64,000 nt of DNA, taken from Dimorphilus gyrociliatus. Taxonomy: Eukaryota; Annelida; Polychaeta; Dinophilidae. The notes under the pieces are model-generated. The model searched no databases, was not told the DNA's origin, and saw only the letters and a list, made by a program, of their open reading frames with translations. The first letter of the stretch is position 1. Each line of letters begins with the position of its first letter. The DNA lies in NCBI GenBank assembly GCA_904063045.1, contig CAJFCJ010000022.1, positions 186,001-250,000 of the forward strand. Direction: 5' to 3'. This document shows positions 12,469-24,200 of the stretch, in pieces. The position numbers were made by a program, and so were the translations under genes.

Positions 12469-13439
12469 TTATTTATCGATAGACTCAAAATCTATAACGA
12501 TCTGCTTCCTCTTTAATTTAAATTGCCTGAAAGATTTAGAAATAATAATTAAACGGCGGTAGACACTTCTCTTTCTATTAAATTAGCCTATATATTCTCT
12601 CAAATTGTAATTTTTACCTGAATTTTACTTTTGCCATATCTAATAGTCTTCGTGACGCTATCATTTCTGGCCTATCATGATATTTATCAGACATATAAAT
12701 TACCTACAAAAGAAAGATTTTCAGTTAGCACACCTTGGCTAAACATATATCAAGATAATGATTGTTCAAAGACTTTTAAAAAAAACGAATTAAAAACACC
12801 TCTTTAATTCCTGATTGAATAATTAATTTTGCGCATTCATTACAAGGAAATAAAGCTACATAGATTGTACAGTTGTTGACATCTGACGAATTCTTATTGA
12901 GAATAGCATTCATTTCAGCATGACAAACTAGATAAAGTGAAAAAGAAATAAGAATTTTTTGATTAAAAAGTCAAATAATCTAAACCGTATGGATATTTCG
13001 TGTCTAAAGTATCTTCTGCAATCCTATTCCAAGGTAGTTCGTCATCACTGCATCTATTTGGCATTCCATTATAACCAATACCGACTATTTTGTTCTCATC
13101 GTTAACGATACATGCCCCAACCTAGAGACATCAAATTTGAATAGCTTAGGAATTGATTAAAAATACATATTTGTTCAAATTTTAATACTTGCGATGACGG
13201 ATCCTTACTTCTTTGGGCTGATAAGAAGCTTATTGCCATAAAGTACTCGGACCATTCTAAATAGTCGTCTCTTTTAGAAATTTTTCTGTACAAAATATTT
13301 TATTATCGCTCAAAAAAAGATTTATCAATTATTTCAGCAAACAACGCAATTAGACAATTTGTCATTAATTGTATATTATTCTTTAAACCAGCGTGCCTTA
13401 CTTTATCGAATTTCCATTTACTTTTGGTTCAGAATTCAT
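12469..13439 (-). CDS. DCTD: Deoxycytidylate (dCMP) deaminase
   Basis: Six small exons join in consistent phase: 13439-13402, 13285-13189, 13121-12986, 12927-12800, 12703-12618, 12526-12469. They encode 180 residues, close to the roughly 178 of animal DCTD. The enzyme deaminates dCMP to dUMP, supplying substrate for thymidylate synthase in the cytosol. Visible family features: [29 protein letters not shown] near the N-terminus (exon 2), [21 protein letters not shown] (exon 3), the zinc-binding and catalytic HAE in VCHAEMNAI (exon 4), the second zinc motif PCxxC as FPCNECAK (exon 4), MSDKYHD (exon 5), and the C-terminal KQIVIDF strand (exon 6). All catalytic residues are present, so it should be active. 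It is head-to-head with the bZIP gene. An E2F-type sequence lies 19-30 bases upstream of the ATG, fitting S-phase control. Confidence 0.93.
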
Positions 13440-13457
13440 GTTTAGAATTAGATTGGA

Positions 13458-13469
13458 TTTGGCGGGAAA
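13458..13469 (+). promoter_or_regulatory. E2F consensus site at the dCMP deaminase promoter
   Basis: The twelve bases TTTGGCGGGAAA match the classical E2F/DP consensus. They lie 19 bases upstream of the deaminase initiation codon (minus strand), that is in the immediate promoter or 5' UTR. E2F control of dNTP-synthesis genes is well established in animals; its use here is inferred. Confidence 0.6.
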
Positions 13470-13990
13470 TTATTTGGTAAAATATTCTTACTAGTACGGC
13501 TCCAGTCACTCTCAACCGGTGACCAAGGTTAAATCGACGACGATCACTTTTGTCATAAGGGAACTATATTTGTTGTTAACTATTTTTTTATTTGTTAAGA
13601 AAAAGGCCTGGTTTGGTTTCCGATCAAGTTAATGCACGCCCAAAATTTTGGCCAGAACACAAATACATGATATACGTCACCGCCCCGACTGTCAACTACC
13701 AATAATAGCAACAGTAAAGAGAATCGTGATTGGTTGACCATATCGTCATTTCTATTAATAGAAACTTCCTTTCGATATATATTCTAAACCGGATACTTGG
13801 AGTCCATAGTTGAGAGTAACTTTTTAAGCGTAAGAGGGAGATTAGGAGCATCGGGAAGGCACGGCCTCCGTAAAACAAAAACAGGTGAAAAGAAACAAAT
13901 ATTATATAATAGTATTTGAAATGCTTAAATAAGACGATAGTAACCTATTTATGATGAAATTAATCATGGAAAATAATTTTTCACCTGACG

Positions 13991-13999
13991 ATGACTCAT
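13991..13999. promoter_or_regulatory. AP-1/TRE palindrome upstream of the bZIP gene
   Basis: ATGACTCAT is the perfect nine-base AP-1 (Jun/Fos-type bZIP) palindrome. It lies about 200 bases upstream of the bZIP start codon, so stress- or bZIP-dependent control of this bZIP gene is plausible. Confidence 0.45.
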
Positions 14000-14156
14000 C
14001 CATAATTTTAATATTTGTCTTTTTGACTGTTTCAGGCGTTTAGCAAAGCAACATAGAAGGCGAAGAAAGCCGATTTAATTTTTTCTTATCGCAGTCAGCG
14101 AGATCGTTCACCATTTCTTCCCACGACAGCCTAGATTTATCAGATATCTTTGAAAA

Positions 14157-14348
14157 ATGTCAGAATTTGCAGAATCTAAAAACTTGTACAACAATGGAAC
14201 TGAGAAAAACGGAAACCCCGACTCTGAAATCCCAGGCTTACTCTTCGGAGGAGCAGATTGCTTTATTGGATGTTTTGAATTTCCCAGAAATTCTGGAGAC
14301 AAAAGAGATGGATGTGCGAATGAACTATGGCCCAAGTGGCCAATTTAA
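14157..14348 (+). other. Out-of-frame upstream ORF overlapping the bZIP start
   Basis: An ATG with A at -3 opens a 63-codon frame (starting MSEFAESKNLYNN) that runs past the bZIP ATG at 14194 and ends at 14348, eight bases before the first intron. It is in a different frame from the bZIP coding sequence, so ribosomes using it would bypass the main start. The topology resembles the inhibitory overlapping uORF of ATF4-type bZIP mRNAs. It matters only if the transcript starts upstream of 14157. A TTTGCAG acceptor-like sequence ends at 14171, between the two ATGs, so splicing in of a 5' exon or leader could remove it. Confidence 0.4.
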
Positions 14349-15305
14349 CGATAACGGTAAATCTTTTAAATACTATATAAAAATACTTTTAAGAAAGAGA
14401 TAATGTTTTCTTCTCATGATTCATAACTTTTGGTAACCATAAATCTATGTAAATATTTATTGCTAACAAAAAATCCGAAGTGCGCATGCGCGAAAGAATT
14501 GCACAACAGATTCGCAATACCATAAGAGTGAATCGTTAAATACTTACAATGAGCCTTTTTTATCATTAACCTTCATGAATGCTTATCGAAACTATCTTTT
14601 AAAATCTTCTATGATATTATACTTTCGATTAAGCGAATTTCAAAAAGCAGGAATAGGATAATTCACCCGTAGTTTTTAATCTATATTTCGTAATCATCTT
14701 GAATTGTTTCATATTATTAATCCAATCAATTTTTCTTCTTAAATAAAGATCTTTCCGACCTGAACATCGACGAACTGATAAAAAACCCTACTCTGGAATT
14801 GCCTTTGTCGCCGGTTGAGAGTGAATTTGTTGAAGAGGAAATGAAGCCAGAAAATAGTCAAAATTTGGAAGATTTCGAAAAGAACTTTGATTTTGATCAC
14901 TTTCTTGCTAACTTTAAAGAAGAAGTGGGAGTGCTCGATGTAATAAATTATAATAATAGTCAATTATTAATATTTATGTACAACGCTTTCTTTTTCCTTA
15001 AGGATCAACAACTCTCTGATTCTGAACCTTGCTTAAAGAGGGCACATCTAGATTTCGACTCGGAAGCTATTGAAGCTAACTACTATGTAGAGGGAGATAC
15101 TAAATATCGCGAAAGGAGAAGGAAGAACAATATAGCATCCAAGAGATCTAGACAAATAAGGAAGGCGAAAAATGTTGCCCAAGAAGAGGAGGTCGTCATT
15201 TTGGAAAGGCAAAATGAAGACCTGAGACGTAAAGTTACAGACTTGGAAGCTCAGAACAAAGAATTTAGAGAAAAGTTGATGGTTCTTTTATGTAAAAAAA
15301 AGTAA
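14194..15305 (+). CDS. bZIP transcription factor, PAR/NFIL3/C-EBP-like
   Basis: Three exons: 14194-14356, 14749-14924, 15003-15305, giving about 213 residues. I start at the ATG at 14194 (A at -3, G at +4) because it is in frame with the bZIP exon. The N-terminal part is acidic (EEQIALLDVLNFPEILE, then NIDELIKNPTLELPLSPVE) and probably activating. The basic region near residues 148-168 reads KYRERRRKNNIASKRSR, whose KNNxAxKRSR core is typical of the PAR/NFIL3/CES-2 class. A leucine-zipper coiled coil follows (EEVVILERQNEDLRRKV, then AQNKEFREKLMVL) up to the C-terminus. It should bind DNA as a dimer in the nucleus. Exact subfamily is not settled. An overlapping upstream frame, an NRF1 palindrome in intron 1 and an AP-1 site upstream are likely control features. 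Intron 2 (14925-15002) is only 78 bases, is open in frame, and could be retained. Polyadenylation signals AATAAA lie at 15344-15349 and 15396-15401. Confidence 0.85.
14357..14748 (+). other. Intron 1 of the bZIP gene
   Basis: Donor GTAAAT at 14357 and acceptor TAAAG before 14749, phase 1. It contains the NRF1-type palindrome at 14482-14491 and nothing else recognisable. Confidence 0.7.
14482..14491. promoter_or_regulatory. NRF1 palindrome in bZIP intron 1
   Basis: GCGCATGCGC is the perfect NRF1 (erect-wing family) consensus. CpG-rich words of this sort are rare in the surrounding AT-rich DNA. It lies about 290 bases downstream of the bZIP ATG, so it may mark an internal promoter or enhancer. 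Confidence 0.45.
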
Positions 15306-15395
15306 AACAAAAATGATCTTTCTTAAAAGATTCATTCGATCTAAATAAAAGTAAAAGAGGGTGAAAAGAAAAGGAATCTTCCCACGTCAATTAAC

Positions 15396-15401
15396 AATAA
15401 A
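15396..15401 (+). terminator. Polyadenylation signal of the bZIP gene
   Basis: AATAAA lies about 90 bases after the bZIP stop codon, with a second copy at 15344-15349. Either would place the mRNA end near 15.36-15.42 kb. Confidence 0.4.
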
Positions 15402-16206
15402 AATAAATAAGAGCAATTCAGAAGAAATGGAAAAATAAGCCTTTTATTTACTTTTATTCAATTCCTTTTCTTTTCATTACTTTCATTACCACGTATTGTT
15501 GTTTGTATGTGTGTTAGAATCATAATTAATCTTCTATAACAACCTAAGGGAAAAAACTTAAATGTATTCACAAGAAAATTCGTACTAAAATGCATTTAAA
15601 TATTGAAACGAAGAAAAAAATAAAAGAAATGAAGATAAACGTATAAAGATTATATGTAAAAGCTATATTTGTACACTGTTCAGTTATTTTTACTGATGAA
15701 TTTTACAGAACAAGATATTGAATTTAATATTTTTACTATATGAGTTTAAAGTAAAAATATTCCTTTATGTAATAAATGTATTAAATGTCTATTAAATGAA
15801 AGTTTTCTATTATTTGCGTGTATCACAGTTTGTAAAAGTTATCATCAGGGGCATTGTACACTTTTATATTTGGTAATCGTACTGGGAAAAGTACTAGATA
15901 TTGACAAATATGTTTTTATTGAAATATTTGTCTGTTCTTTATGCTGTATATCTTTATTTATACATATATATATGTATCTATACTATTTAATTTCACAACT
16001 AGATGTTTTGATTTGTTCTCTTTGTTAGAATAGAACAGTTTAAAAGAGACAAGGTTTTCCTATTCCCTCTACCAATGGTATTTTGTCCGTTATTTATGAC
16101 AATAGTAATACACCTTGGTCAAAAACAATAATTACAAATTGAGTAATTTTTAAAGTAACTATTTGTCGCTCTAGTTTGAACTTGTTTTGAATATTGTGTT
16201 GTCGTG

Positions 16207-16215
16207 GCGCCATCT
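16207..16215. promoter_or_regulatory. CTCF-like motif GCGCCATCT
   Basis: The reverse complement, AGATGGCGC, matches the core reported for invertebrate CTCF sites (AG-N-TGGCGC type). The same nine-base word recurs at 20281 and 58903. Binding is inferred only. Confidence 0.25.
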
Positions 16216-19200
16216 AGTGAATTAACTAACTATTGTCACCTGTCGACATCTACCGATACACTCAATATGGAAAGATTACGTGAAAGTGTAGTCAAAGCAA
16301 TATAACTCTAGCTTTTGAAATCAAATAGGGCACGTGACGGGAATCGTTAATGATCCTACTCTGTAATCTAAAGACGATAAAGTGGTTTTAATGACGAAAT
16401 GTATTCCGTTAAATGACAAACGAAGGCGATAAATATCGTCATGAACTGTCAAAAATTGGGGATAATTTGGTGTTGTAAAACTAGAAGCACGTCCCCGATG
16501 CCGATTATTACACCTGCACGCTTTCTTTGTGTTATTTTTATTACATCATAACTCAGCGAAGCTTCCAAGAATACATAATCTTTTAGAGTAGGCAAACTCG
16601 ATTAGAGCTCTGATTGGTTTTTGCAATGGAATTATTTGAAAGTAGAGTTACTGGAATGAAACAAACAAACAAACGAACAAACCAATACAAGAATGCTTTC
16701 CTTATGCTATATCCCTTTACAGTAAATCTCTTTACATCTTTCCACATTTAACTTTTAATACGAATAGTATCAATAATAGTAAAGATATATTATGGAAAGC
16801 TAATCAAAATATGAAATATTCATACAAGTATATGTTGAATAAACTGCGTCTCTGTTTATCCACCGCCCATCCGACTATCTGCCTGTATGTCTCTCCCTCC
16901 CTCTTTCTCTCCCTGTCTCACTTGCTTTTTTCCCCCCTTTTTCCTATCTCTATTTATGTATGTATGCATGCTGTTTATATAACACGATCGACAAATTTCA
17001 TTAGCTCTAAGCTTGTTACGATTGTAAATAATTGAAATTTATTATTGAAATCTTTATGCTAATATCATTTAACTCTAATTTATGTTGCAATTAACCTTAC
17101 TTTACATCTAATGAAAATTCTCATCGGTCATTGACCGAAAGCTTTAAAGAGATGTTTTTAGTAAATTAGAAATTCTATGCTATACTAGTGTTGCAAGTTT
17201 TTTTTTTACAGTATCTGATGCTTTTTGATTAAATAAGATCAATTTAATTTGCAATCTTTCCCTCCCCTTCTCTTTCTTCTCCCTTCTTATCCTTCTCCTA
17301 ATTCTCCTCCTCTTTTGCTATCCACTTGAGATTGAGTAATTTTCTTTATTTACTGTCTTTGCCTCAGCATATCGTACCTTCGCCTCTTTTATCTATCTAT
17401 ACGTCTGTCTCTACCACTTCTTTCTTCTTGTTGATTTTAAAAATTATTTTTAAATCTTTAAGTAAAAAGAGTGAACTTTATAATAAATAAAACTCTTGTT
17501 TCCTTAAAGAGAAGCTTGAACAAATATTCTATATTCCTTTTAAATGCACATACAGTATATGCAGTATTCCATTTTTTTCTACTTATAGCCATTTCATTGT
17601 CTTGTTCGCTCTTACTCTGCACAAAGATCACAAAGGCTACTTTTTAATTCATTGTAAAAGTTTTAATAAAAGGGAAAAGTATTAAATGTTACTGAGAAAG
17701 ATTAATATCTTCTTTCTCTTTCAAAAATCAATTTAACTCTTTCCTATACAGTTTACCAAAGAAAAAATACTTCCTTATTTCTTTATCTTGAATAATTTCT
17801 CTATTCAAGTCAAAAATTACTCCTATTAATCATCATTGACGAAAATTCTCTTCAACAACTACAACAACACTCTAAGTGTAGAATATATTAAGGCGATTTT
17901 CAAGCAGTTAAACAGATCAATTTATTCTCTTCTTTCTATTTTCGAATTCATTATAAAAGTAACTTGTTTTGCGTTTTAATTTTATCTCTTTCTTCCTATT
18001 GTTATCTGTCTAATTTAGGCGAGAAAGCTATACACATTATTATAAAAGAGAGAAGAAGATAAGGGAAGAAAAAAAAACAGAGAGAAAAAGGATGCTTGGA
18101 GAAATTTGTAAAAATCTATTCTATTTAGTCTGTTTGCTTAAAATGTTTTTTATTGGGAAAAGGAGAGGAAAAAAGTTGGGTTAAAGGTGAAAGTTTGTAA
18201 GAGAGGAAGCTTGGATTTCTTTTTAGATTGGTTGTTTACGATTTTTTCATGCTTTTTATTAATCTTATCGAAGAATATAAGCTAGTGTAATGATGGCAAA
18301 TTTCGACTAGAAACGATTTAATGACGGAGTAAATCTTTTTACGAATATGCCATTATTGGCCATCAGCCAAACATAAACGATCGGACGTCATTTTTAGCTC
18401 TAGCGTCAACGCCTAATCATTTTATTAATTCCTGGAAAAAAGCCGATCATTTATGGACTGTTTTAAAAATAAATACACAAGTAAACTGTATATATTCTCG
18501 TATATATCTTTAGTTTATTCTTACTGTCTTGCATTTGGTAAGTTATTGTTATTAAATATATTTATATCAGACAGAATTACTCATAACCTTAAATACAAGC
18601 GAAAATTTCGAGTTCAATTACTGTTAATTACTTAAAGGTTTTTGTTTCGTATATTTGTTAATAAATATCGAATCGTACGAAACATAGAGATTCATCAAAT
18701 ATATAATTTTATTAAATAATATCAAATAACTAAATTAATTTTCATTCACTTATTATTAATTGCCAATTTACTTTAATCATATATTATATTCAATACACAA
18801 ATATTATTGTAGTTACCTCTTTTCTAATCTACTTTTTTACTTTATTATCGACATTGATAATCATAATATTTTCTATTATTTTGGCTCTTTTTTAAACGGT
18901 TAACTTTGTTATTTAAAAGGAGATAATGTATTGATATATCCTTACCTATAAAACCTACACGCAAAATTCAAATTAACACCAACTGATTACATATTTAAAT
19001 TTCCTTTGAATGTATTTACAAACACACAAACGTACAAGAATCGTTTACTTTCTATGCTCTCTTTCTCTCTCTCTCTCTCTCCTAACCAATCTCTCCTTAT
19101 GATTCGTTAGATAGATAGTAACGATAATAGTGCAATAAATCAGTACACGTTTTGTTTACTTTTCATTAAAATTATCTTAAATATCAAAATTACTGTAAAC

Positions 19201-20276
19201 ATTATGATATAAATAAAAAGAGAGCGTTGTTTAAAGTGATCCTTGTATATAAGTTTAAGTTAATAGAATATAAAAGTCTATCTCTAAAATAGTACTTAGG
19301 AAGATACTATTTGTAATCTTGGTTGTCTATCTCTCCTACTTTTTTCCTATTTTTCTTTTCTCTTTTCAAGAAAAACTACTTTCTTTCCTCTCTTTATTTT
19401 TTACTTTCCCTGTTCCCTTCTTCCACATCTTTGGCTCCACCTCTATCTAACTTCCCGCTATCTTATATTATGTATAGTATTGCTGAATACAATGTAACAA
19501 ATAGGGAAATGTTTCATTTTGGCTCTTGGAATTTTGTTTTTTTTTTTTTATAAAACATCTCACAATATTGGACGAATAATGAGAAATAGTGAGATAGGTT
19601 TGCACTTTTGATGGAACTATTATATTGCAAAGGGCCCTTTCCGGTCTAAATCCATCATTGACCCTAAAACCTTAAATACCAACGGGTGCTCAAAAGGGAA
19701 GACTCATTCGGTTCAATGAAGTTCTTTTCTATATAGAAAGGTTGATGATATTTCCAATTGGACAAAGTATATATTAGTTATTTTACATCAATAGTACCGT
19801 TTATGACAAAGTTCTAATTGTTTAGAAGGAAGGTGCCAGCGTGGGGTAAAGAGAAGATTAAAACAAAGAATGAGAGAGAGAGAAAAGGGGAGAGACGCGG
19901 AGGGGGAGGGAATAAAGGGAGAGTGATTGAGTGAGTGAAAGTGAGAGTGAGAGTGAAATAGATAGATACAAATACGCAATGTAGTACTTTCACTTATATA
20001 AAACATATTCAACTGCGTATGCGTATACTTTATATATGTATAAAATACTTTAAATAGTGCAGTCTCTTTCCGAATTTTTGCGCATAAAACGAAAGGTAAA
20101 GGGAAAGTAATAGATAAAAGAGATTACCGGAAAGATGAAAAGGATAACTATTTCTGTATAATTTAATTTATTTCTATTTTAATTAAAAATTGTCAAGATT
20201 TTTCTCCAACAACGATAAAATATTAATATAATAACAAAAACAAATCCTTATAATTATGTAATAAATAGATCTGTAC

Positions 20277-20289
20277 GATGGCGCCATCT
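20277..20289. promoter_or_regulatory. Palindromic GATGGCGCCATC, CTCF-like
   Basis: A perfect 12-base palindrome (20277-20288) containing the GCGCCATCT word on the plus strand. It lies 40 bases beyond the stop codon of the minus-strand membrane protein gene, so it may be in its 3' UTR or mark the gene boundary. Confidence 0.3.
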
Positions 20290-20328
20290 TTTCATTTTTG
20301 CATTTATTACTAAATATTTTTACTATTA

Positions 20329-21250
20329 TTAACTTGATGTATGATTTGCATTATTTGTGCTGTTTGTAACGTTCATTGAGTCTTCTTCTGAAAGTAAGAA
20401 AAAGCTTTATTAATAGATTTTTATCGACAAAATCTTTAAGAGAGATTATATATCCTAGAGAAAGCTTATGCTCTCAATATTACTCGTCTCTTACAATACA
20501 ACATATTTCATTAAGCAACATAGAAGATAGAATACCTTTTATCCATATAACAGGAATAACAATAGCCATTATTACTAATAGACTGCAGACAACGGCCAAT
20601 AATATCCAGATTTCCTTCAAATTACGCCGTGACCCTCCAAATTTCGCTCTTGAACGTACTAAATCACCTAAACTTATTCTAAATTCATGCGATAGTCTGA
20701 TGTTATGGTCGTGGATTGAACTTTTCTTTTTCCCATAATCAGCTGTAAGAGCTAAAGAATGAGCTGTAAGACATGGCTTATCTTTTACATCTTCGTAATC
20801 CGAAAACGATGTCTCAGATGCTCTACTCTTACGCTTTTTAGAGGATTTTCTCTTCTTCCTACTTGACGATACAGAAGATGATCTGTTTTTCGTATACAAG
20901 CCCCCACTACCGATATTATTATTGTTTACATCGTTGAATTTATGTAGATCCTTTGATGTTCCATCTTCTTCCTCTTTGCGCCCACTATCGCCTACGCCCT
21001 CGGGAATATTTTCGCAACATTTATCAGTTTGTACGTCTTCAAATTCCTCTTCTTTTATAAAACCAAAGTTAACGTGGCCATTCGTTTTTCCATTCTGTAT
21101 TGATTTTAGATAGAAAAATATATTCATATTGGTCAATGAAATTTTACAATAAAGAGAAAATTTCAAGCGTTCAACAATTAATATTGTATCCATAATTTTT
21201 AGAAAATATCAACTGGCTTTACGTACTTCTTTTCGGCTAGTTTCCTCCAT
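20329..21250 (-). CDS. Single-pass membrane protein with long charged cytosolic region and short glycosylated tail
   Basis: Three exons: 21250-21227 (eight codons, MEETSRKE, donor GTACGT), 21094-20536, and 20387-20329. Together they encode 213 residues. The family is not recognised. Residues 1-165 are hydrophilic: an acidic part (IKEEEFEDVQ), an Asn/Gly linker, then a strongly basic Ser/Lys block near 90-110 (SSSRKKRKSSKKRKSR) followed by SETSFSDYED. One strong TM helix (EIWILLAVVCSLLVIMAIVI) lies near 174-193. The last 18 residues (SMNVTNSTNNANHTSS) hold three N-glycosylation sequons, NVT, NST and NHT. The basic residues before the TM and the sequons after it imply N-terminus in the cytosol and C-terminus outside or lumenal (type II). 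It could be an adaptor, or the N-terminal part of a larger type II protein if the terminal exon is alternative. The last exon is well supported by phase. Confidence 0.65.
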
Positions 21251-24200
21251 TTTTCCGCATTGAAGTCTCCTTTATTCTTCTCTTTCTTCCTTCCTCGTTA
21301 TTTTCTTCTCTTTCTCAATTTTTTCTCTTTCTTCTCTAGTGTATTATGACTAACACTTTTTCTGTTTAGGCAGATTCCCTAACCCTTATCGTATGACTGA
21401 TCGATAATACCAAACATATATTAATGAGGGGTTTATTGCTATAACTCAAGAAGAAAAATGCAAAATTTTCTCATAATTAATCAAAACAACAAAATAGCTA
21501 AATTTCGTGAGCGAAATTAAAGAGAATGTTTAATATGAATTTTTTATTGAAAAGGGCGCTGTCTCGTTCAAGCAGTGTTCAAGATTGTTTTTTAATAAAC
21601 AATCTTAACAATGTAATATTATATCATATTAGAAAATCGTTTTTGAATAGTATGAATTTATACAAATTAAACGAATATGGTCGACCGGCTAAGGGTTATT
21701 TTTGCGTTTTCGTACGCATATGCATACCTCCTCTCAATGTATTCCCATGCTAAAGATAAGAGATATATGATTATTTTAATGATTAATGACAACAACGAAT
21801 ACGGTAAATGCAAATAGCAAAGAAAGAAGAGAAACGAAGAATAGGGGCCGTACAAACGTATCATGAAAAAAGAGATTCTTTTTTAAAAGAATAACTCTTC
21901 CCATACAAAGAAAACAGAGAGACACATTAGTAGCTCAGTTAGCTTAACGCTTCATCGTTCTTTCCAAATGAATATGCATTATTTATATAGCAGTAAATAT
22001 TTGCTAATTTTCAGTGAACATTGCTCAAAGCGTCATAGACGGAGTGAATTTACAATACAACAAAAACAATATATCTCTTTACATTACTTTATCTATGTTA
22101 CTAAAAATATCACTAAAAACTATAGAATTGTATAGATATATGCATTTTTTGGAATAGTTTAATAATAAATATTACTAATAACGATATAATTGATCAACGT
22201 GAAAAGAGACTAAAAGAAAACAAATAATTTTATTCATTCATTAACTAGGGGAAAGGGGATTATAAGAAGGATAGTAATATCTATGAGAGATATACAAATT
22301 TTTGAATGAAGTATTCAATCATTCCGAAAGACTGCAAAACTAAAAAAAAAAGAATAAAAACAAACAGCAACGAAAATTTATGATGATGCTAAACGGAAAC
22401 TAGAGGAAATCATTTTTTTTATTATTTATGAAGTTTATAAAATGCATTGCAACAATGGGAAAAAATAGGTGAACCATTGATTTTTTACCTTACAAATTAT
22501 ATAACAAAAGAGAAAAACAAAAATAACTTTTTTTATTATTTTTATCCATTCAAAAGTCTTATTTCGTTGTTATCTCTGTCTGTCTGTCTGTGTGTCTGTC
22601 TCCTCCCTCCCCCTCTCTCCCCCCCTCTCTCTCTCTCTCTCTCTCTTGCTTCACATGTATACATGTCTTTCATGCTATACATTTTTTTAAATTGACAAAA
22701 TATTTATATATATACAAAAGGTATTAAGAGAGAATGTACAAAGAGGATGTTAAATTCCCTAAGTATATGATCATATATACGTTGTAGTCCTTTTTTCCAA
22801 CTTTTACTTAATAGTATTAGTGGAAAATCTATATTTTTTTTATCTTGGAATGTATACGAATTTATTCTGTTAATGTTTTTTCATCGATCGTTTGCCTTGA
22901 TACTTTATGTTTGACATCTGCCATTTCTCTCACTTTTCGGAGGAAATCAACTATTAATCTTTTCTTCAAGTACTAGAATCTGTCTCTGTTCTCATTTATT
23001 TTTTTGTTATAAGTACAAAGAGGTCATTCGATAGCTTATCTTTCGAAAAATATGATAATATATAACAAGTTCATTCACTGCTCTAACCAAAGTATGGTTG
23101 CCAACGGAAGTTGATATTGGCGTAACCGTATTTGATTACAGTAGAACCTGATAAATTAATAAATAAAAAAATATCATTTGATAAAAATTTAATAGAACGC
23201 TTTGAAAAAATCAATTATCAACAAAGGAAGTTGTTTTTAATCTTGTTCAAGTAATAGTTATTATTATTATTTCTATTACAATTAAGATGATAAGTGGCGG
23301 ATGCGCATACATACGGGTAATAGCTTTATGAAAGATTATTCAGGGTGAATAACATCTCTCTTATTCTAGGAAAGTGTATTTTTCTCTTCTTTTTTTTATA
23401 AAGCGTCCCCATTTCTACTGACAGACAGCGTCTTCTTTACGTCCCTTTCCCATTTCCTATGTTAATTATAAAAGAATATTATAGGAAATCGATTAGTTGT
23501 ATGAGAAATGGAAAGTATTTAGAAAAGGAAGTTTTTAAGGAAAGTAAGATAGATAATAACAAATAGAGTAGTAAAAAAGAAGCAAAAATTCGCCAAGAGC
23601 GAATAACCAACTATAAAAAACAAGGGGAGAAAACCAGGGATTTCCCCAAAGATTGCAGTCGTTGTTTGGGTTCCTTATATTTTATATATATTTTTTAAAT
23701 GTTAAATCAGTTTAAAGAGAAATAACGAGTAGTAAAAAGAAAAAGAGTAAAGCTAATTGATGCCAAGTCAGAGATTAATGTAAAAGGTTAACATATGTCA
23801 TTCAGTTAAGGTAAATATCAAGCTTTTCCCAATAAAAACAAGGCCATCTGACAGCCTTGGTTTGGATTTATATCCGATGGGAAAATCTTAATTTTTTACT
23901 ATTTCGTTTTATTCTCTAATTCGATCAAGTCGTAACTGGAAAGTAACACGCAAACATCTCAATATATTACTTTCATTCTTCTCTCGCTAGAATCGATGGG
24001 ATAAAAGAAATAGACGAGTTTAAGTCGATAGATCGGCATTATCAATTATACGACTGTTCTCCCCTTCCCTCTTAAGAGCCAATAAAGTAATAAGGGTGAA
24101 TGAGAGAGAATGTTAAAAGTTCATCGTTCAATTTACAATCGTTTCTTTCATTGCTTTTCAAGAAGTAGCAAATAGAAACAAACAAAGAAAAGTAGAAAAT

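Larger units (their letters stand above)
13440..14193. promoter_or_regulatory. Divergent promoter region, dCMP deaminase / bZIP
   Basis: About 750 bases separate the two oppositely directed start codons. The region is clearly richer in GC than its surroundings. It carries an E2F consensus (13458-13469) on the deaminase side and an AP-1 palindrome ATGACTCAT (13991-13999) on the bZIP side. Open frames on the minus strand here (about 13696-13878) have no splice context and are discounted. Confidence 0.5.
15306..20328. other. About 5 kb gene-poor region
   Basis: After the bZIP 3' UTR I see no exon. A GC-richer island at about 16195-16530 contains GCGCCATCT (16207-16215) and a CACGTGAC E-box (about 16331). 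A second GC-richer island at 18300-18420 has no recognised motif. CT-rich stretches occur at 16870-16930, 17260-17310 and 19058-19082. Open frames rich in Ser/Leu/Phe at 16811, 19323 and 19788 come from these pyrimidine tracts. Confidence 0.5.

Noticed and set aside
21928-21950. tRNA D-arm-like TAGCTCAGTTAG
   Set aside because: No matching anticodon arm, T-arm (GTTC-type loop) or acceptor pairing follows within 80 bases.
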